64,000 nt of DNA, taken from positions 846,001-910,000 of the forward strand of contig NZ_CP047135.1 of assembly GCF_009832905.1 (NCBI RefSeq). The letters run 5' to 3'. A program made the position numbers and the translations under genes. The stretch comes from Stenotrophomonas sp. 364. Its GTDB lineage: Bacteria > Pseudomonadota > Gammaproteobacteria > Xanthomonadales > Xanthomonadaceae. The notes under the pieces were generated by a model. It was not told the origin of the DNA, ran no database searches, and worked only from the letters and a program-made list of their open reading frames with translations. Each line of letters opens with the position of its first letter. The first letter of the stretch is position 1. This document shows positions 59,801 to 64,000 of this stretch, piece by piece.

Positions 59801-62473
59801 GCCAGCGGTGACGGGGCGGGTACGGCCGCCGTCCGGGTCACCCGCACATACGACTCACGCAACAGGTTGAGAACGCTGGTCTTCCCTGACGGGAATGGCG
59901 ACCAGCTCTGGCGTTACACGAGCGCTGGGAAGCCGGACCAGATCGTGACCAAGGCTGCGGGTTCACCCGACGTGATAAATGTGTATGCCTACAACCGTCG
60001 CGGGCTGCTGACAGGGGAGTCGGGCGGCGAGCTGGGGGCACACAACTGGTCGGTGGGCTATGCATACGACGGCAACGCCACATTGTCTGGTGTGCGCTAC
60101 CCCAGCGGCCTGTTCGTGGACTACGCGCCAAACGCACTGGGCCAGGCAACACGTGCGGGCACCTATGTGCAAGCGGTCAGCTATCACCCCAATGGTGGGA
60201 TGAAGGGCTTCGCGTACGGAAACGGTATTCAGCACACCATGCAACAGAACGCGCGCCAACTCCCCGCGCGCGTGCAGGACGGGGCAGTGCTGGACAATGG
60301 CTACACGTACGACAGCGCCGGCAACGTCATGGCTATACAGGATGGGCTCGACGCGAGCCGCACCCGGACGATGCAGTACGACGGCCTTGACCGACTGGTA
60401 CGGGCGGTCTCTCCCTCCTTCGGTGGCGATGGTATCGCCAGGTTCTCCTACGATGCCATCGACAACCTTCGGTCCTCGCATCTCGGAGGCAAACGTCAGT
60501 TCAACTATCTGTATGACGTCAGCAATCGCCTCACCAACATCCGGGATGACGCGGGGGCAACCACTATTGGGCTGTCCTATGACGCAAAGGGCAATCTGAA
60601 GAGCAAGAACGGAATGCAGTTTGCCTTCGACCATGGCAATCGCCTGCGGCAGGTGGCGGGTGTGGAGTCCTACCGCTATGACGGGCATGGCCGTCGCGTG
60701 GCCAATATTCGTCCCGGCGGTGCTTCACGTCTTTCCTTCTATGGCTTTGACGGAGTGCTGAGGCGGCAGCAGGATGCGGCGGGGAAGGGGGACGAGTACG
60801 TCTACCTCAACGGCAGCCTGGTTGCCCAGGTCGAGACAGGAGAAGTGATGTCCAGCCCTGTATTGACGCTGCCGTCCTTCAGTCCTGGCGGCGCCTACGC
60901 CGTCGCATGGACCAGCGTTGCATCAGCAAGTACTTATGAACTCCAGATGCGAGTGGGGGGCGGTGCCTGGAGCGCGCTCTACTCGGGTGCCGCGACGGCC
61001 TGGAATGCCACGGGACATAGCTCTGGAACCTATTCTTATCGGGTCCGCTCATGCAAGAACGGTGCTTGCGGCGAATGGAGTGCCGAGGCAAGCGTGCGCG
61101 TTCAGCTTCCGCCCTCCGGCGTACCAACGGCCAGTGTGCCCGCACTTTCCACCGACGGTCGTTTTACGGTCAGTTGGACGCTGGCCAATGGCGCGACGGA
61201 TTACCGCCTGGAGGAGAACGTCAACGGCGGTGGTTGGTCCACTATCGCCACTACATCGGCCGCCTCGCACGCACTGGCAGGGAAATCAGCCGGTAGCTAT
61301 GCCTACCGGGTGGCTGGATGTGCAGGGGGAGCCTGCGGTACCGCCAGTCCTGTTGTCACGGTGCTGGTGGCGTTTCCACCAAGCGGCGTGCCGGTGCTCA
61401 GTGCTCCTCCGCGAAGCCCAAATGGCGCCTACGTGGTTCAATGGGCTGCGGTGGCAGGTGCCAACCGCTACGTGCTTGAAGAAAGTGCCAACGGCTCAGG
61501 TTGGCAACAGGTGCACGCAGGAGCAGCGGCATCGCTCGCTGTCAGCGGAAAGATGGCGGGCACCTACAGTTACCGGGCATCGGCATGTAGCGCGGGGGGC
61601 TGTGGCAACGTAAGTGCCACGGTGGTGGTGGTGGTGCTGTACCCGCCTTCCGGGGCTGCCACGATCAGCGTTCCTTCGTTCTCGCCCGATGGCAGCTACA
61701 CCGTCAGTTGGACGAGCGTGGCGACAGCTGGCAGCTATCTGCTTGAGGAGAGCGTCAATGGGGGTGCCTGGACCCCGGCACCTGAAAGTGGCGGTGTCGT
61801 CCGGACCTACTCAGGAAGGGCTATCGGGCAGTACAGCTACCGGGTGCGGGCAGCAAACGTATCCGGGATTGGGCCCTATTCGTCGGTCGTGTCAATCAAT
61901 GTGCTGCGACGTTCATCGCCGCCCCAGCTCAGTGGCCCAACCTACAACGGTGAGAACGGCTATGTGATCAGCTGGAACGCAGGCGACGGCGGCGGGTCGC
62001 ACTCTTATCGGGTGGAGCTCTCCGCCAATGGAGGAGCGTGGGGGCAGGTGGCCATCGCTGACACGCTGTGGCACGTGATCAATCGCCCTGACACGGGTTC
62101 GTATGGAATACGCATCCAGGCATGCAATCTGGCTGGATGTAGCGACTACTCCAACGTGGTGGGGCTCAATATTGCGCCTGAGCCTATCCCGGCAACGCCA
62201 TCGATCACCTATTCCGTGAAGACGCAGCGAAAGGTGGGGGCGACGCTGCAGGTCAGTTGTTCAGTGCGTTGGACGGTATCGCAGGGTACGACACGCTACG
62301 AGTTGGTATCGGTGCCCACGAGCCAGATCCAATATTCGGGTCCGTTGAACGACCTGACGCGGTCCGGCAGTTACTACTGTGCCTCTTCGCATGTCGTCAG
62401 GGCCTGCAACGCGACGGGTTGTTCGGCCAACTCTGTTCCGTTCCGGCAGGAGACAGTGAATATTGCGCAGTAA
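56849..62473 (+). CDS. secreted RHS core protein with C-terminal FN3-like repeats
   Basis: This about 1874-residue protein has a signal peptide (MNGFNLKFVVGALVLGTLASSYGLHA). A DUF6531-like entry region is followed by many YD/RHS repeats (e.g. GYATSYQYDVMGRIVRTAYA; NGYTYDSAGNVMAIQDGLD; ESYRYDGHGRRVANI) up to about residue 1320, where YVYLNGSLVAQVETGE would normally lead into HTDALGS. Instead six fibronectin-III-like repeats of about 90 residues (1337-1874) follow and the protein ends with no toxin. The start is TTG: 56849 is 9 nt after GGGAG; 56843 is only 3 nt after it. Confidence 0.85.
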   Translation: MNGFNLKFVVGALVLGTLASSYGLHAQERRVWEEYGSRVGRATQPTQVGSAAFGEEVDTYMGGISFKMTDVDLPGNNDLPVRFERSFRVRNNPIPGVFYRSFAMADWEVQLPSLSADFAPNWEVSLLEEPNRRCSVPNVSDARPLPIRVGTEYVRPDEYWDGVNLQIPEGGGELLYIAGNVPVPGDAATYYWTAGDNIRISCLPSLANGSGEGFLAVAPNGNRYRFDWMAQDVEPSLVSQTAESVSNISHTVERRIPRSRNSIYPTRVEDKYGNWVAYTYANTWNQVVKLTRIESSDGRWIAVRYDTSGNISQVEANGRVWNYGYVSDSGKRSLSSVRLPDQTQWQIDLRGLGRAHIAYAVVEPGDQVTRNCTRQGTLMEPSQFSGNMVHPSGLLAQFTVGIVLHGRSNVPLYCKNVTRPFNDRSDDIAWIPPAHHGLSLLRKELSGVGIAPMLWTYEYSTGSSYKYLSTDSKFPICPPEVLDCTAPLCTSDDCAGAKGTTITAPDGSSVQYRYGNSYRYNEGKLLGTVHKGSNGETLRSEQLRYDFSLADGVYPARWGVSPRYRQAGFPSELHRPLVSKTITQDGVNFALSVQQFDSLARPVIVRKQSSVPGAAARSESTQYHDNVGKWVMGQAKSLSVNGVLAYETQYNAQAAPEVQKEFGRVAQTIGYGPDGTVSSVRDGNGNLTALGAWKLGVPQRVTFADGASVSAVVDDNGWITQAVDEGGYATSYQYDVMGRIVRTAYAAGDSVAWNPVVQTFERVAGAEYGLPAGHWRHTVETGAARKISYLDAMWRPLLVRELDANNVAATERFSGIEYDHEGRKLFASYPSTSSNSDVGVWTRYDALGRVTGVSQNSELGLLTTTTVYASDGEGAYSKVTRADGRSVLTRFQAFDEPAYESALVVSEPEGVVTRIARDVFARPLTISRGSADGTTQLTRSYAYDAQGRLCRQIEQETGATLTGYDGAGNVTWSAAGLAANSACSASGDGAGTAAVRVTRTYDSRNRLRTLVFPDGNGDQLWRYTSAGKPDQIVTKAAGSPDVINVYAYNRRGLLTGESGGELGAHNWSVGYAYDGNATLSGVRYPSGLFVDYAPNALGQATRAGTYVQAVSYHPNGGMKGFAYGNGIQHTMQQNARQLPARVQDGAVLDNGYTYDSAGNVMAIQDGLDASRTRTMQYDGLDRLVRAVSPSFGGDGIARFSYDAIDNLRSSHLGGKRQFNYLYDVSNRLTNIRDDAGATTIGLSYDAKGNLKSKNGMQFAFDHGNRLRQVAGVESYRYDGHGRRVANIRPGGASRLSFYGFDGVLRRQQDAAGKGDEYVYLNGSLVAQVETGEVMSSPVLTLPSFSPGGAYAVAWTSVASASTYELQMRVGGGAWSALYSGAATAWNATGHSSGTYSYRVRSCKNGACGEWSAEASVRVQLPPSGVPTASVPALSTDGRFTVSWTLANGATDYRLEENVNGGGWSTIATTSAASHALAGKSAGSYAYRVAGCAGGACGTASPVVTVLVAFPPSGVPVLSAPPRSPNGAYVVQWAAVAGANRYVLEESANGSGWQQVHAGAAASLAVSGKMAGTYSYRASACSAGGCGNVSATVVVVVLYPPSGAATISVPSFSPDGSYTVSWTSVATAGSYLLEESVNGGAWTPAPESGGVVRTYSGRAIGQYSYRVRAANVSGIGPYSSVVSINVLRRSSPPQLSGPTYNGENGYVISWNAGDGGGSHSYRVELSANGGAWGQVAIADTLWHVINRPDTGSYGIRIQACNLAGCSDYSNVVGLNIAPEPIPATPSITYSVKTQRKVGATLQVSCSVRWTVSQGTTRYELVSVPTSQIQYSGPLNDLTRSGSYYCASSHVVRACNATGCSANSVPFRQETVNIAQ
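60859..62473 (+). repeat. fibronectin-III-like repeat array in the RHS gene
   Basis: Repeats begin near 60859, 61110, 61380, 61648, 61918 and 62190. Four share P-S-F-S-x-G-x-Y-x-V-x-W and SYRV, and most end with two cysteines (SCKNGACG, GCAGGACG, ACSAGGCG, ACNLAGCS, ACNATGCS). In the fourth both Cys are replaced (AANVSGIG). They probably form disulfide-stabilised beta-sandwiches outside the cell. Confidence 0.8.
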
Positions 62474-62700
62474 GTGTCACGACGTGGAGAGCTTGCCGAC
62501 AGTGCACCGTCGGCAGTGCTCGCCGGTGCAGTGGAGCCTTTGGGTGGGTGCTGTAAATCGCAGTTCGACGAATGCGGGATCTGCGACCTCCCTTAAGAAC
62601 TGACGAGGCGCCAGACTTTAAGGTCACGCGCTGAATGGCCTGAACAACCGGGCTCACGATTGAAGCGAGATTGACGGTGCGTCGAAACGGAGAGCATCTC

Positions 62701-63063
62701 ATGGGCGTCAGAAAGCTGTTGGCTGTAGCTGCACTGGTGATATGTGCCACATCGTGCAGAACCCACGTCCCCGCTGTTCAGGGCGAAACAACACTTCGCG
62801 GGGTCATGACGGTGTACGTCGGTGGGCATGGATTGGGCTCACTCCAGACGCAGTCGGGCGAGTGCGTTGATCTCGCCCTACCCAAGAATGTCCTGCGCAG
62901 ATCTGGTACGTGGGATGGAAAGGCCGTGGTACTCAACGGGACCATGGACTCTCGGCCGCGGTCTCTGAATCTTCTGTGGTACGACATCAGAGACAGACGG
63001 ATTGAAGGCGGTGGTTGCTCCGACGACGTTCTGTATGTTCAGACCATCGAGGCACTGAGGTGA
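62701..63063 (+). CDS. small predicted lipoprotein
   Basis: This 120-residue protein begins MGVRKLLAVAALVICATSC, a lipoprotein signal with the lipidated Cys at about residue 19. The mature part (GVMTVYVGGHGLGSLQTQSG, then LPKNVLRRSGTWDGKAVVL) is beta-rich with two further Cys. GGAGAG is 6 nt before the ATG. It follows the RHS gene by 227 bp in the same direction. I do not recognise a family; a role next to the RHS protein is possible but unproven. Confidence 0.65.
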   Translation: MGVRKLLAVAALVICATSCRTHVPAVQGETTLRGVMTVYVGGHGLGSLQTQSGECVDLALPKNVLRRSGTWDGKAVVLNGTMDSRPRSLNLLWYDIRDRRIEGGGCSDDVLYVQTIEALR

Positions 63064-63267
63064 CCGGCGGATGGTCTTCAATAGGCATCTATCCTACGTT
63101 CGATGGCAGAGCGCTGTTCTATCCGATTCCTGAGGCTTGGTGATGAACGCTAGAGATCTATAGCGCTACCGATGCCGCAAGGAAGCGGTTCGCAGAGGCC
63201 GTCCTTCTGTGCCCCCCAGCCTCGCATGCGGCGATCCCGCTTCTCAAGCCCTGCATCGAACACCCAC

Positions 63268-63574
63268 ATGCGCCAAACCACCCGCGCACCTTCGCCACCG
63301 CCACCGCCACCGCCACCGCCCCGATGATTCTGCTCACCGCCTGCGGCAAACCCGCGCCGGATTCGGCCGCTGCCAGGACCGCCGCGCGCCGCATTGCGGA
63401 TGAAAAAGTCCGCGCCTGCGCGCTTGCCAGGACCGGCAGCGAAACGGGCATGGCCTTCATCAGCGACGCGCGTTCGGACACCGCCTGGTCGTACGAGTAC
63501 GAAGGCGATGGCCGGCTGTGCATGGTGTGGGTGGGGATGACGGAAAGGTCGAGATCGATCCGCCCGGGAACTGA
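63268..63574 (+). pseudogene. frameshifted small lipoprotein gene
   Basis: An ATG at 63268 (MRQTTRAP) is out of frame with the clear body: APMILLTACGKPAPDSAAAR (Cys in a lipobox), then RIADEKVRACALARTGSETG and EYEGDGRLCMVWVG. A run of GCCACC repeats near 63300-63318 lies at the first break. After CMVWVG the natural C-terminus (DDGKVEIDPPGN, TGA at 63572) is in another frame, so a second indel lies in GGTGGGGATG near 63530. A short form starting at 63324 might still be made. Confidence 0.5.
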
Positions 63575-63616
63575 GGCCTGCGCAATCAGTGCGGGTGAAG
63601 GTCGGGGCTGATCAGC

Positions 63617-64000
63617 CTACGCCGCCATGCTCACCCGGTTACGCCCGGCCGTCTTCGCCTGGTAAAGCGCCTCATCCGCACGCGCTACCAAGCCCTCCAG
63701 CAGCGTCGCATCGCAGCCCGGCAGCGCTTCGCCCACCGCACCGCCCACGCTCACCGACACCGCAATGCGGGTGCCACCCACGGTGATCGGCTCGGCGGCA
63801 ATCGCATGGCGCAGGCGTTCGGCGGCGGCGGGCACTTCATCAATCACAGGCGCCGACAGCAATGCAATGAACTCCTCGCCGCCGAACCGCGCGAACAGGT
63901 CGCGGTCGCGCAGCGCGTCGCGGCAGCGCCGGGCCACGATCTTGAGCACTTCATCGCCTACCGGGTGGCCGTGCGTGTCGTTGATCGCCTTGAAATGATC
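63617..64000 (-). CDS. diguanylate cyclase, C-terminal GGDEF part
   Basis: Only the last 127 residues are in the window; the gene runs off the right edge. They contain DHFKAINDTHGHPVGDEVLK and FARFGGEEFIALL, the GGEEF active site of diguanylate cyclases, and the closing ADEALYQAKTAGRNRV. So it should make cyclic di-GMP from two GTP. The N-terminal sensor domain is not visible. Confidence 0.93.
   Translation of the reverse strand, partial: DHFKAINDTHGHPVGDEVLKIVARRCRDALRDRDLFARFGGEEFIALLSAPVIDEVPAAAERLRHAIAAEPITVGGTRIAVSVSVGGAVGEALPGCDATLLEGLVARADEALYQAKTAGRNRVSMAA

Overview
The window looks like the chromosome of a Stenotrophomonas species (Xanthomonadaceae). It is GC-rich, its core genes have xanthomonad-type sequence, and intergenic spaces are studded with GTAG-ended palindromes that match the SMAG class of REP elements known from S. 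maltophilia. This assignment rests on reading the sequence; no database search was run.

Layout. 1-11.6 kb: argP (partial) and argO-type exporter; a small secreted protein; two S9 serine peptidases (2002-3975, 9510-11573); a POT peptide transporter (4049-5821), a DUF1624 membrane protein and an OPT oligopeptide transporter (7403-9373). Together these suggest peptide scavenging. 11.6-14.2 kb: a DUF819 membrane protein and a HExxH protein converge on a junction present in three tandem 235-bp copies. 14.3-16.8 kb: minC-minD-minE plus a GNAT protein. 16.9-18.8 kb: a DesK/DesR-like two-component pair. 19.1-21.3 kb: an SRPBCC protein, DUF423 protein and AlkA-type glycosylase. 21.6-24.2 kb: a leftward operon of SPFH protein, ribbon-helix-helix regulator, DUF4177 protein, PH-like protein and VanY-type peptidase, with a 17-bp palindrome at its head. 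24.3-34.1 kb: purT, an EEP-family lipoprotein, bpt, an EF-hand protein, an ECF sigma factor with a membrane domain, a DUF2007 protein, tesB, an enoyl-CoA hydratase, a PCu(A)C copper chaperone, an unknown protein and a YbgC-type thioesterase. 34.1-47.0 kb: housekeeping genes uvrA, rplU-rpmA-obgE, rpsT, murJ and the overlapping ribF-ileS-lspA, then ispH. 47.2-52.5 kb: a hypothetical protein, an M61 aminopeptidase, a YhhN lysoplasmalogenase and periplasmic trehalase, then tRNA-Thr(CGT).

The accessory part is 52.7-63.1 kb, just downstream of the tRNA-Thr gene. It holds a small exported RHS 'tip' protein with an HNH nuclease C-terminus and an overlapping DUF4265 gene (probable immunity protein); decayed material; a DUF695-like gene interrupted by one TGA; a second, decayed RHS tip followed by an intact DUF4279 gene; a partial copy of the tRNA-Thr 3' half plus its terminator; and an 1874-residue secreted RHS protein. 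The long RHS protein stops just before the point where the small tip protein begins, and ends instead in about six fibronectin-III-like repeats. The locus therefore reads as an RHS toxin divided into separate core and tip genes, flanked by orphan tips and immunity genes. The window closes with a frameshifted small lipoprotein and a partial GGDEF diguanylate cyclase gene.
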